Positions 26,024-33,035 of a stretch of 64,000 nt of DNA are shown piece after piece. The translations under genes were made by a program, and so were the position numbers. The stretch covers positions 54,413-118,412 of the forward strand of contig JAUNJE010000003.1 in the NCBI GenBank assembly GCA_030533415.1. Reading direction: 5' to 3'. Each line of letters begins with the position of its first letter. Position 1 is the stretch's first letter. The notes beneath the pieces were generated by a model. That model worked only from the letters and a program-made list of their open reading frames with translations, was not told the origin of the DNA and made no database searches. This DNA comes from Eubacteriales bacterium. GTDB taxonomy: Bacteria; Bacillota; Clostridia; Oscillospirales; Oscillospiraceae.

Positions 26024-26500
26024 ATGGAAAAAATCACAAGCTTTACCATTGACCACATCCGGCTCCAGCCGGGGCTTTATGTCTCCCGGAAGGACAAGGT
26101 AGGGGCAGAGACCGTTACTACCTTTGACCTGCGGCTGACCAAGCCCAATGAAGAACCGGTGATGAACACCGCAGAGGTGCACACCATCGAGCATCTGGCC
26201 GCGACCTATCTGCGCAATGAACCGGATTGGAAGGAAAGGGTGCTCTACTTTGGCCCCATGGGCTGCCGCACGGGGTTTTACCTGTTGCTGGCGGGGGACT
26301 ACGCCTCCCGGGAGGTCGTGCCCCTGGTTCGGGATTGCTTCCGGTTTATCCGGGATTTTCGCGGGGAGGTCCCCGGCGCCAGTGCAAAGGACTGCGGCAA
26401 TTATCTGGACATGAACCTGCCCATGGCAAATTACTGGGGCGCGAAATATGCCGCGCTGCTGGAAACCATTGACGAGACCCGGCTCAATTACCCGGAATGA
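26024..26500 (+). CDS. luxS: S-ribosylhomocysteine lyase
   Basis: Converts S-ribosylhomocysteine to homocysteine and DPD, the precursor of autoinducer-2. 158 residues, normal. The metal ligands H53 and H57 in HTIEHLAAT and the catalytic cysteine C81 in GPMGCRTGF are present, as is a later Cys (about 123) in AKDCGNYLDM that is the third ligand in the family. ATG at 26024 is used because the ribosome site TGAGGT is about 8 bases upstream and the family start (MEKITSFTIDH) fits. Coupled to mtnN downstream, the enzyme that supplies its substrate. Confidence 0.96.
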   Translation: MEKITSFTIDHIRLQPGLYVSRKDKVGAETVTTFDLRLTKPNEEPVMNTAEVHTIEHLAATYLRNEPDWKERVLYFGPMGCRTGFYLLLAGDYASREVVPLVRDCFRFIRDFRGEVPGASAKDCGNYLDMNLPMANYWGAKYAALLETIDETRLNYPE

Positions 26501-26511
26501 GGAGGACGATT

Positions 26512-27225
26512 ATGACAAAGCTTGGCATTATCGGCGCCATGCAGGTGGAGGTTGAAACCCTGCTGGGTGAAATGGAAGGTAGAACCGCCCTGGAAAAGGC
26601 GGGAAGCACCTTTTATGAGGGAAATTTGGCGGGACTGCCGGTGGTGGTGGTGCAGTGCGGCGTGGGCAAGGTCAACGCGGCGCTGTGTGTGCAGGTTTTG
26701 TGCGACTGCTTTGGCGTGACCCATCTGGTGAACACCGGCATCGCCGGGTCCCTCAGCGCGGAGCTGGACATCGGTGATCTGGTGGTGAGCCGGGACGTGA
26801 TGTACCACGACTTTGACTGCGTGCATTTTGGATATCCCTACGGACGGGTTCCCGGAATGGACGTAACGGCCTTTCCCGCTGATGAAGCGCTGCTGGGCTA
26901 CGCCTTTGCCGCGGCGGAGGCGGTCAACCCCGGCCACACCAAGGTGGGCAGAATCGCCAGCGGCGACCAGTTCGTGGCCGAGCCTGGGGTGAAGCAGAAA
27001 ATTATTGAAAACACCCATGGCCTGTGCACCGAAATGGAGGGCGCTGCCATCGCCCAGACCGCTTGCCGCAACGCCGTGCCCTTCGTGATTCTTCGTGCCA
27101 TCTCCGACAAGGCCGACGACAGCGCGGAAATGGACTATCCCACCTTCGAGCGCATTGCCGCCCACCGCTGCGCCCAGGTCACCCGAAGCCTTGCAAAGCA
27201 GCTGAAAGCGGCGGAGGACGCTTAA
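26512..27225 (+). CDS. mtnN: 5'-methylthioadenosine/S-adenosylhomocysteine nucleosidase
   Basis: Cleaves adenine from SAH and MTA, feeding LuxS. 237 residues. Signatures: IIGAMQVEVETLLGEM start, NTGIAGSL, the substrate motif FVIL RAISDKAD split by the usual strand, and EMEGAAIAQTA with the catalytic Glu/Asp pair. ATG at 26512 follows GAGGAGG. Start is 12 bases after the luxS stop; last gene of the operon, followed by a GC-rich hairpin. The operon closes the activated methyl cycle from SAH to homocysteine. Confidence 0.96.
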   Translation: MTKLGIIGAMQVEVETLLGEMEGRTALEKAGSTFYEGNLAGLPVVVVQCGVGKVNAALCVQVLCDCFGVTHLVNTGIAGSLSAELDIGDLVVSRDVMYHDFDCVHFGYPYGRVPGMDVTAFPADEALLGYAFAAAEAVNPGHTKVGRIASGDQFVAEPGVKQKIIENTHGLCTEMEGAAIAQTACRNAVPFVILRAISDKADDSAEMDYPTFERIAAHRCAQVTRSLAKQLKAAEDA

Positions 27226-27234
27226 ATTGGAATG

Positions 27235-27264
27235 CCGGGCAGGCCGCCCAGGAGGCCTGCCCGG
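27235..27264 (+). terminator. Hairpin after mtnN
   Basis: 11-bp stem CCGGGCAGGCC / GGCCTGCCCGG with an 8-nt loop. The following sequence (TTAATATCC) is only weakly U-rich. Confidence 0.5.
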
Positions 27265-27284
27265 TTAATATCCGGAAAATAAAT

Positions 27285-27313
27285 TTGACAAATCTGTATT
27301 TCTATGGTACTTT
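27285..27313 (+). promoter_or_regulatory. Promoter of nitroreductase gene
   Basis: -35 TTGACA (27285-27290), 17-bp spacer, -10 TACTTT (27308-27313). It lies about 270 bases before the start codon, implying a long leader. Confidence 0.65.
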
Positions 27314-27319
27314 ATAGAT

Positions 27320-27545
27320 GGAAAAATTAGTGAAATATACCAGCTTGGGCTGGCCGAAAGACCCTGCCCACCGCACGGCGGGGAGTCTCCCCGCCATTTT
27401 GCATTTTGAGGTAATGTTAAAGGACGCCAACGGAAAAGAAGGGCGGCTTCCTTAGCGGTTTATCGGTTTCGGTGCGGGGGCAAGTATTGCTTGCGGCATG
27501 GATGGCCCCGTCTTTTGATTTGTTTCTTATGGTAACGGATCGCAT
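27320..27545 (+). ncRNA. Structured 5' leader, candidate riboswitch or attenuator
   Basis: The leader between promoter and nitroreductase has a compact hairpin GGCGGGGA / TCCCCGCC (27377-27384, 27388-27395) followed by ATTTTGCATTTTG, a terminator-like shape. A second long-range stem GGGGC...GCCCC encloses GCAAG/CTTGC and is followed by GTCTTTTG. I could not match it to a named riboswitch class. Confidence 0.4.
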
Positions 27546-27586
27546 AGAACCACAAAACTGTATGATACTTTAAGGAGGAAAAAATT

Positions 27587-28453
27587 ATGAACTACAGCGC
27601 ACTGATTCAAAACAGAAAATCTGTCCGGGCCTTTACGGATAAAAGGGTTCCGGCCTCTGACCTGGAAGAGATCAAGGCATTTTTTCAGCAGTCCTGCAAG
27701 CACCTGACTTCCGAATTGAAAACGGAGCTCCATATTTTTGGCGGTGATACGAAGGCCGCGCTGGAAGGCGCCGCCGGTTACAATAGCTTCTTGATCGGTG
27801 CACCGCAATATCTGGTGCTGCTGTCCTCCAAGGGGGAATGGATGCACGAAAACGCCGGATATGTCATGGAAGATCTTGTGCTGAAAGTGACCGGTATGGG
27901 GTTGGATAGCTGCTGGCTCACCTTCACCGACAGTGAGCGGGTGAAAAACGCGCTGGGGCTTGTGTCGGATCTGGATGTGGCCGCGATCGTTGCCTTTGGA
28001 TATGGCGTAAAAACCACAAAACGCCTGCGGCTGAATATTCTGAGTATGTCCAATGTGGATATCAGCGCCAAGCGCCATTATTTTGAGCCGAAGCGCAGCA
28101 TGCACGATATGGTTTTCCTGGATACCTGGGGCAACAATTACAAGCTGGATGATTTCATTGGGTTCTTTGATGACATGCTGTGGGAGGCTTTTTATGCAGC
28201 GACCCTCTCGCCCAGCTATCTGAACAGGCAGGCCTATGGCTTTGTGATTCATGACGGCAGCGTCATCCTGGTTCGTCGGCCCGACGAATATAATACGGAA
28301 ATTGACGGGAGGCTAAGTCTTGGAATCGTGCTCCTGCATTTCACCAGCGTGGCGGAAGCGTGGTCTGGAAAGATCCAATGGCGTTTTGGAGAAGAGGCCG
28401 CAAAGCTCCCGCTGCCGGAGGGCCATGAAGTGGTTGCTTCCTGCGTTCTATAA
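27587..28453 (+). CDS. Nitroreductase-family (TM-nitroreductase-like) flavoprotein
   Basis: 288 residues, two half-domains of the nitroreductase/FMN-dependent fold, most like the 'putative TM nitroreductase' subfamily. Family start NYSALIQNRKSVRAFTDKRVP, the FMN-binding segment GAPQYLVLLSSKG and the second-domain entry ATLSPSYLNRQAYGFVIHDG are visible. Expected to use FMN and NAD(P)H; the substrate is unknown. ATG preceded by AAGGAGG. The gene is alone on its transcript and has an unusually long, structured leader. A bidirectional terminator lies 90 bases downstream. Confidence 0.8.
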   Translation: MNYSALIQNRKSVRAFTDKRVPASDLEEIKAFFQQSCKHLTSELKTELHIFGGDTKAALEGAAGYNSFLIGAPQYLVLLSSKGEWMHENAGYVMEDLVLKVTGMGLDSCWLTFTDSERVKNALGLVSDLDVAAIVAFGYGVKTTKRLRLNILSMSNVDISAKRHYFEPKRSMHDMVFLDTWGNNYKLDDFIGFFDDMLWEAFYAATLSPSYLNRQAYGFVIHDGSVILVRRPDEYNTEIDGRLSLGIVLLHFTSVAEAWSGKIQWRFGEEAAKLPLPEGHEVVASCVL

Positions 28454-28540
28454 GGAAACGCCGGGTACATGTGTCCAGCCCCTGGAATCCTGCAAGGCAG
28501 TGGAAAGCGGTCTTGCAGGATATGGTAATGAAATAAACGC

Positions 28541-28575
28541 ACCTCCGGTGGGAAAAATCCCATCGGAGGTTTCGT
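28541..28575. terminator. Bidirectional terminator between nitroreductase and spoVAC
   Basis: Long stem ACCTCCG-TGGGA / TCCCA-CGGAGGT with a 4-nt AAAA loop, followed by TTCGTTATT; it sits 8 bases before the converging spoVAC stop codon. Confidence 0.75.
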
Positions 28576-28577
28576 TA

Positions 28578-29015
28578 TTAAAACAGGGTATAAATCCAAT
28601 AAATCAGCCCATACACCACACTGGCCGCCAGGCCATACACGATCACCGGCCCGGCGATGGTGAACATCTTCGCGCCGACGCCCAAAATAAAGCCTTCGGT
28701 TTTGAATTCCACCGCCGGGGCGGCGATGGAATTGGCGAAGCCGGTGATGGGCACCAAGGTTCCCGCACCTGCGTGCTTTGCGATATCGTCGTAAAGGCTC
28801 AGCCCCGTCAGCAGCGCTGACAGAACCACCAGGGTCATGGACGCCGCGGTACCGGCTGCGTCCTTATCCAGGCCCCATTGGGTGTAGCAGTTCATAAACA
28901 CCTGTCCCAGCACGCAGATCAGACCGCCGATCCAGAAGGCATTGAGACAGTCCTTCCACATGGGGGATTTGGGACTCATTTCCTCCACAAGTTTTCCGTA
29001 TTGCTTCTCCGTCAT
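28578..29015 (-). CDS. spoVAC: Stage V sporulation protein AC
   Basis: 145 residues with about four transmembrane segments. SpoVAC is part of the inner-membrane channel that moves calcium dipicolinate into forespores and out during germination. Family signatures: AFWIGGLICVLGQ (about 26-38), ALLTGLSLYDDIAKHAGAGTLVPITGFANS (about 67-96) and FKTEGFILGVGAKMF. Oddity: no spoVAD or spoVAE/EB beside it, so it is an orphan or a second copy. Upstream, GCATG-N14-GGGAAAGATA resembles a forespore sigma-F/G promoter with a mismatch. ATG at 29015 with GGAGGG upstream. Confidence 0.9.
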   Translation of the reverse strand: MTEKQYGKLVEEMSPKSPMWKDCLNAFWIGGLICVLGQVFMNCYTQWGLDKDAAGTAASMTLVVLSALLTGLSLYDDIAKHAGAGTLVPITGFANSIAAPAVEFKTEGFILGVGAKMFTIAGPVIVYGLAASVVYGLIYWIYTLF

Positions 29016-29146
29016 GTTGATCCCTCCGCCGCTATCTTTCCCGAAAGCATAAAATTCATGCGCAAAGACTGGGCGGACTGTTTGGAATTTGCCTTCTTAC
29101 CTAAAATTTGCCGTATTTTTTTGTCTACTTTTTTCGGAACACCTCG

Positions 29147-29176
29147 TTGTCAGAAGGGGAGGTTTTGTGGTATAAT
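29147..29176 (+). promoter_or_regulatory. Promoter of uxuA
   Basis: -35 TTGTCA (29147-29152), 18-bp spacer, -10 TATAAT (29171-29176), about 75 bases before the start. Confidence 0.7.
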
Positions 29177-29250
29177 TTACTTAGCCAAATTCTCTCCCTC
29201 CTGCGCTGTGGGGGGAAAGGCACGAAATTATGGTAATGGAGGAATATACT

Positions 29251-30351
29251 ATGCCTATGCAAATGGGTTTCCGTTGGTATGGCGAAGGCAATGACAAGAT
29301 CAAGCTTTCTGATATCAAGCAGATCCCCGGCGTGACGAGCATTGTCTGGGCGCTGCATCACAAGATGCCCGGCGAAATCTGGGAAGTGGATGAGATCGCA
29401 GAGGTTCAGAAGCAGCTGGAGCCTTACGGCTTCAATATGGATGTGGTGGAATCCGTCAATGTCCATGACGATATCAAGATCGGCAAGCCTACCCGGGACA
29501 TGTACATCGAGAATTATAAGACCACCATGCGCAACCTGAGCAAGTTCGGTGTCAAGGTCATCTGCTACAACTTCATGCCCATCTTCGACTGGACCCGTTC
29601 CAACCTGTTCCATCCTGTTGGAGACGGTTCCACCGCGCTGTTCTATGAAAAGGGCATGATCCAGGACGACTACAACGCTATGGCTAAGTACATCCTGGAC
29701 TTCACGGAAAAGTACAACATGTCCTTCCCCGGCTGGGAGCCGGAGCGGATGGCCAAGCTGGACCAGCTGTTCAAGGACTATGCCGGTGTTGACCACGAGA
29801 AGCTGTGGGCCAACCTGAAGTACTTCCTGGAGGCCCTGATGCCCACCTGCGAGGAGACCGGCATCAAAATGGCCATCCACATGGACGATCCCCCATGGGA
29901 TATCTTCGGCCTGCCCCGGCTGCTGACCAACGGAGAGAACATCGACCGCTTCCTGAAGATGGTGGACAACCCCTACAACTGCCTGACCCTGTGCTCCGGT
30001 TCTCTGAACGCCGACCCCAACAACAACGTTGCAGACATCGTCCGCAAGCACTGCGACCGCATTGCCTTTGCCCACATCCGCAACGTCAAGCACTTCCCCA
30101 ACGGTGACTTCTCCGAAGCCTCCCACCGGGACTGCGACGGCGATACCGGCATCATTGAGATTTTGAAGGCCTACCATGACTGCGGCTTTGAGGGCTATAT
30201 CCGGCCTGACCATGGCCGCCACCTGTGGGATGAAGGCCCCGGCAACGTCCGTCCCGGCTACGGCCTGTATGACCGCGCCCTGGGCATCATGTACATGCTG
30301 GGCGTGTGGGACCTGCTGGATAACCTCAGCGGCAAAAAGACAACCGTTTGA
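29251..30351 (+). CDS. uxuA: D-mannonate dehydratase
   Basis: Converts D-mannonate to 2-keto-3-deoxygluconate in glucuronate catabolism. 366 residues, TIM-barrel of the UxuA family. Visible: MGFRWYGEGNDKIKLSDIKQIPGV, CYNFMPIFDWTRS, MAIHMDDPPWDIFGLPRL, the His/Asp-rich metal segments AHIRNVKHFPNGDF and GYIRPDHGRHLW. ATG at 29251 has GGAGG 9 bases upstream; in-frame upstream starts lack a site. Partner enzyme UxuB lies downstream but is separated by an AT-rich island of about 1 kb, and each gene has its own promoter. Confidence 0.96.
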   Translation: MPMQMGFRWYGEGNDKIKLSDIKQIPGVTSIVWALHHKMPGEIWEVDEIAEVQKQLEPYGFNMDVVESVNVHDDIKIGKPTRDMYIENYKTTMRNLSKFGVKVICYNFMPIFDWTRSNLFHPVGDGSTALFYEKGMIQDDYNAMAKYILDFTEKYNMSFPGWEPERMAKLDQLFKDYAGVDHEKLWANLKYFLEALMPTCEETGIKMAIHMDDPPWDIFGLPRLLTNGENIDRFLKMVDNPYNCLTLCSGSLNADPNNNVADIVRKHCDRIAFAHIRNVKHFPNGDFSEASHRDCDGDTGIIEILKAYHDCGFEGYIRPDHGRHLWDEGPGNVRPGYGLYDRALGIMYMLGVWDLLDNLSGKKTTV

Positions 30352-30366
30352 TCTTCCAAAGCATAA

Positions 30367-30394
30367 CAAGAGGAGCGGGATTCCGCTCCTCTTG
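30367..30394 (+). terminator. Terminator of uxuA
   Basis: 12-bp perfect stem CAAGAGGAGCGG / CCGCTCCTCTTG with a 4-nt loop. The downstream T-run is short. Confidence 0.65.
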
Positions 30395-30455
30395 CATGTC
30401 ATTATCAATGGTTATTTATTATAGCGGTATAGCACCCTTGGATACTGGCCCCTGC

Positions 30456-30626
30456 TTAGTCAAGCCATAAGTGGATAATTTTATGCGCACCGCGAATGGC
30501 GAAAAAAACGGCGCCCAAAAGCTCAAATTTGTCCCATACAGGAATATCATAATGATGCAATATGACTCCGGAAAGGGCAAATGTGCAACCCAATATTGAG
30601 ATTAGACGAAGAATCTTTTCTTTCAT
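30456..30626 (-). CDS. Small two-helix membrane protein (56 aa), copy B
   Basis: Not recognised. A 56-residue protein starting MKEKILRLISILGCTFALSG and ending KIIHLWLD, with two hydrophobic segments (about 6-24 and 35-48) joined by a polar HHYDIPVWDK loop. ATG preceded by AAAGGT at 6 bases; this ribosome site overlaps the end of the fragment at 30637-30708. It shares length, the I5-R7-L18-G20 pattern and a basic His-containing C-terminus with the 57-residue protein at 30722-30895, so the two look like diverged paralogues. The DNA is much richer in A/T than flanking genes. Small immunity-type or regulatory membrane peptides are possible roles, but nothing proves one. Confidence 0.55.
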   Translation of the reverse strand: MKEKILRLISILGCTFALSGVILHHYDIPVWDKFELLGAVFFAIRGAHKIIHLWLD

Positions 30627-30636
30627 AACAATACCT

Positions 30637-30708
30637 TTAACGTGGTGTTACTACTACAAAAGGTGTTGCGGTCGTGCCGTCATCATGAACAGCTATAATG
30701 ATGCCAGT
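30637..30708 (-). pseudogene. C-terminal fragment of duplicated ORF (copy B)
   Basis: An in-frame stretch of 23 codons ending in a stop encodes a close copy (20 of 23 residues identical) of the C-terminus of 31005-31193, with the core HDDGTTATPFVVVTPR. An in-frame TGA lies directly upstream, so only the tail of the gene remains. It immediately precedes small gene 30456-30626. Confidence 0.6.
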
Positions 30709-30721
30709 TCAATCAGAGCAT

Positions 30722-30895
30722 TTATAAAGAATCATTCCAGTGCTTGATTGCACGGCTAATCCATATCAAAAGAATGCTTATTATGAGATATAAATTTGCT
30801 TTGTTAGGATCACCTACAATTAGCCAGATATACAAACCGATGAGCGACAGAAAAATGCTAACTAGATAGAAAAAACGTGAAATCCATTTTCTCAA
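30722..30895 (-). CDS. Small two-helix membrane protein (57 aa), copy A
   Basis: Not recognised. 57 residues, MRKWISRFFYLVSIFLSLIG at the start, a GDPNKAN turn, a second hydrophobic helix and the basic end AIKHWNDSL. Start is TTG at 30895, supported by AAGGTGAT 3-8 bases upstream (the ribosome site decides this start; there is no in-frame ATG). Lies 109 bases downstream of the DDGTT-type ORF 31005-31193 on the same strand. Paralogous in pattern to 30456-30626. AT-rich composition suggests recent acquisition. Confidence 0.55.
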   Translation of the reverse strand: MRKWISRFFYLVSIFLSLIGLYIWLIVGDPNKANLYLIISILLIWISRAIKHWNDSL

Positions 30896-31004
30896 ATTAT
30901 CACCTTACATTCCATAATTGCATTGAGACATATCAAATTCAGATAGCTGCGAGTCAAAGCATGTGTATTTGTGCAAGCGTTGAGTGCTGGTATTTTTAAC
31001 GCGG

Positions 31005-31193
31005 TTAACGCGGGGTTATTACCACAAAAGGGGTGCTCGTTGTTCCGTCATCATGAATAGCAATAATTATACCGGTGCCGTTGGCAGCTGCTTGCTTAAT
31101 ATTTTCGGTGTTAATTGAAATGTTAAGTAATGCTGTGGATATTGGAAATCCACTGTGCAAATAGCTGTATAATTGGCTGGAAAATAGCAGCAA
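31005..31193 (-). pseudogene. AT-rich ORF remnant ending HDDGTTSTPFVVITPR (copy A)
   Basis: The frame is open from a stop near 31228 and has only a TTG (31193) as possible start, with no ribosome site, so the N-terminus is probably missing or frameshifted. The translated tail (INTENIKQAAANGTGIIIAI, then HDDGTTSTPFVVITPR) is protein-like and is duplicated at 30637-30708. No family recognised. It heads the AT-rich minus-strand island between uxuA and uxuB. Confidence 0.45.
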
Positions 31194-31347
31194 GTTGATA
31201 CAACGATTTGGTGCTTTTTATTATAATTCATGTAATAGAAATTTTCAATGTAAAATGGTGAAAACAAGAAAATATATCAATTGATACAAAAATCTGCGAT
31301 AAAATTTGCCTATTTACACAAATCCTTGCAAAAATCTCAATTGCCTA

Positions 31348-31376
31348 TTGCGCGCGAAAAACAAATGGACTATAAT
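31348..31376 (+). promoter_or_regulatory. Promoter of uxuB
   Basis: -35 TTGCGC (31348-31353), 17-bp spacer, -10 TATAAT (31371-31376), about 70 bases before the start. Confidence 0.65.
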
Positions 31377-31445
31377 ATAGTTGTCAAAATGTATGGAACT
31401 TGCACTTGCGGTTCCGGATTTACTAATTTTTGGAGGTAATTCAAA

Positions 31446-32291
31446 ATGGCTAATCTTCCCCTGAACATTGATTATACCGGCAAGGTTGTCGTCGTTACCG
31501 GTGCCGGCGGCCTGATTTGCGGCGCCATGGCCCGTGCATTCGCTTACTCCGGCGCAAAGGTTGCCGCTCTGGATCTGAATGAGGAGGCTGTCAAGAAGCT
31601 GGCCGCCGAGGTCAAGGCAGAAGGCTATATCATGGAAGGCTATAAGGCCAATGTCCTGGATCTGGATGCGCTGAAAGCGGTTCATGAGCAGGTCCTGGCG
31701 GAGCTTGGCCCCTGTGATGTTCTGGTCAACGGCGCCGGCGGCAACAATGCCCGCGCACAGACTGACTGCGAGTACCATCACGAGGCTTGGGAAGGCTGCA
31801 AGACCTTCTTTGATCTGGATCAGAGCGGTGTTGACTTCGTGTTTAAGCTGAACTTCCAGGGTACGCTGCTGCCCACGCAGGCTTTTGCCGGTGATATGGT
31901 GGAGAAGAAGGCTGGCGTGATCTTGAATATCTCCTCCATGAACTCCTATATTCCTCTGACCAAGATCCCCGCTTATTCCGCTGCCAAGGCCGCTATCTCC
32001 AACTTCACCCAGTGGCTGGCCACCCACTTTGCCGGTTCCGGCATTCGCTGCAATGCCATCGCTCCCGGCTTCCTGGTCTCCGCGCAGAACTATGCGCTGC
32101 TGTACAATGCGGATGGCACCCCCACTGCCCGTTCCCACAAGATTTTGAACGGCACGCCTACCCACCGCTTTGTCGATGCGGACGAGCTGATCGGCGCCAC
32201 CCTGTTCCTGTGCGATGACAAGGCGGCTTCCGCCATCACGGGCGTTGTCCTGCCCATCGATGCCGGATTCGCTGCTTACTCCGGCGTGTAA
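31446..32291 (+). CDS. uxuB: D-mannonate oxidoreductase, SDR type
   Basis: 281-residue short-chain dehydrogenase/reductase, most like the SDR-type fructuronate reductases (YjmF/UxuB of Bacillus). Reaction: D-fructuronate + NAD(P)H to D-mannonate, directly before UxuA. Motifs: nucleotide-binding VVVTGAGGLICGAMARAFA (TGxxxGxG variant, about 16-34), NGAGGNN (about 97-103), catalytic Ser in ISSMNSY, YSAAK (Tyr/Lys pair, about 178-182) and PGFLVSAQN. ATG with GGAGGTAATTC upstream. The link to mannonate rests on closeness to uxuA; other hydroxyacid substrates are possible. Confidence 0.85.
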   Translation: MANLPLNIDYTGKVVVVTGAGGLICGAMARAFAYSGAKVAALDLNEEAVKKLAAEVKAEGYIMEGYKANVLDLDALKAVHEQVLAELGPCDVLVNGAGGNNARAQTDCEYHHEAWEGCKTFFDLDQSGVDFVFKLNFQGTLLPTQAFAGDMVEKKAGVILNISSMNSYIPLTKIPAYSAAKAAISNFTQWLATHFAGSGIRCNAIAPGFLVSAQNYALLYNADGTPTARSHKILNGTPTHRFVDADELIGATLFLCDDKAASAITGVVLPIDAGFAAYSGV

Positions 32292-32311
32292 TTTACAGAA
32301 TATACACCGCA

Positions 32312-32340
32312 AAAGACCTGCCTCCGGGCAGGTCTTTTTT
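32312..32340 (+). terminator. Terminator of uxuB
   Basis: Stem AAAGACCTGC / GCAGGTCTTT with a 6-nt loop, followed by TTTCG; a classic intrinsic terminator. Confidence 0.85.
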
Positions 32341-32483
32341 CGTTGGGCTACTGTGAGACAGGATGAATATCAGTGTCAATGAAAAACTTGAATTGATGCG
32401 GCGAAAGGTTCCTATGAAAGTGTTTTTCCTGTTTTTACCGTACTATCATTGACCGGTCATAAAAGAAAAAAGAGGTGAAGCTC

Positions 32484-33023
32484 TTGAAAGACGAAACCAT
32501 CATCACCGCCATTTCGCAGCGGGACCCGGGGGCTATGGATCATGTGATCAATCAATATTCCCGCCTGCTGTGGCCCATTGCCAGCGCGGTGCTGAAAAAC
32601 GCGGGCAGCGTACAGGATGTGGAGGAATGCGTGGCCGATGCCTTTATCTACCTGTGGGAGCACCCGGACAAATTCGATCCCGGCCGGGGCAGCCTGAAAA
32701 GCCTGCTGTGTATTGTGGCGCGGAGCCGGGCCATTGACCGTTACCGTCAGCTTAGCCGGCGGCATACGGTGCCGCTGGAAGAAGCGGTTTTGGCGGAAAG
32801 CTTCGGATTGCAGGAGGAGCTGATCCGGGAGGAGACCCGGCGGGAGCTGCTGGCGGCGGTAAAGGCTCTGGGGGAACCGGGCCGGGAAATCCTGGTGCGG
32901 CGGTATTATTACAATCAGAAGCCCCGGGAGATCGCCCTGGCATTGAACATGACGGTCAAGCAGGTAGACAATTCCCTGTACCGCACCAAGCGGCAGCTGC
33001 GGGAAGTCCTGACAGCGCTTTAA
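32484..33023 (+). CDS. ECF-type RNA polymerase sigma factor
   Basis: 179 residues with region 2 (INQYSRLLWPIASAVLKNAGSVQDVEECVADAFIYLWEHPDKFDP) and region 4 (LGEPGREILVRRYYYNQKPREIALALNMTVKQVDNSLYRTKRQLR); no region 1 or 3. Start TTG at 32484 is chosen because AGAGGTG lies about 7 bases upstream; a GTG at 32475 would lie inside that site. The gene is followed after 12 bases by a membrane-anchored protein that starts like an anti-sigma factor, so the pair probably forms an extracytoplasmic signalling module. Targets are unknown; it may read its own promoter. Confidence 0.88.
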   Translation: MKDETIITAISQRDPGAMDHVINQYSRLLWPIASAVLKNAGSVQDVEECVADAFIYLWEHPDKFDPGRGSLKSLLCIVARSRAIDRYRQLSRRHTVPLEEAVLAESFGLQEELIREETRRELLAAVKALGEPGREILVRRYYYNQKPREIALALNMTVKQVDNSLYRTKRQLREVLTAL

Positions 33024-33035
33024 GGAGGTGGGAGC

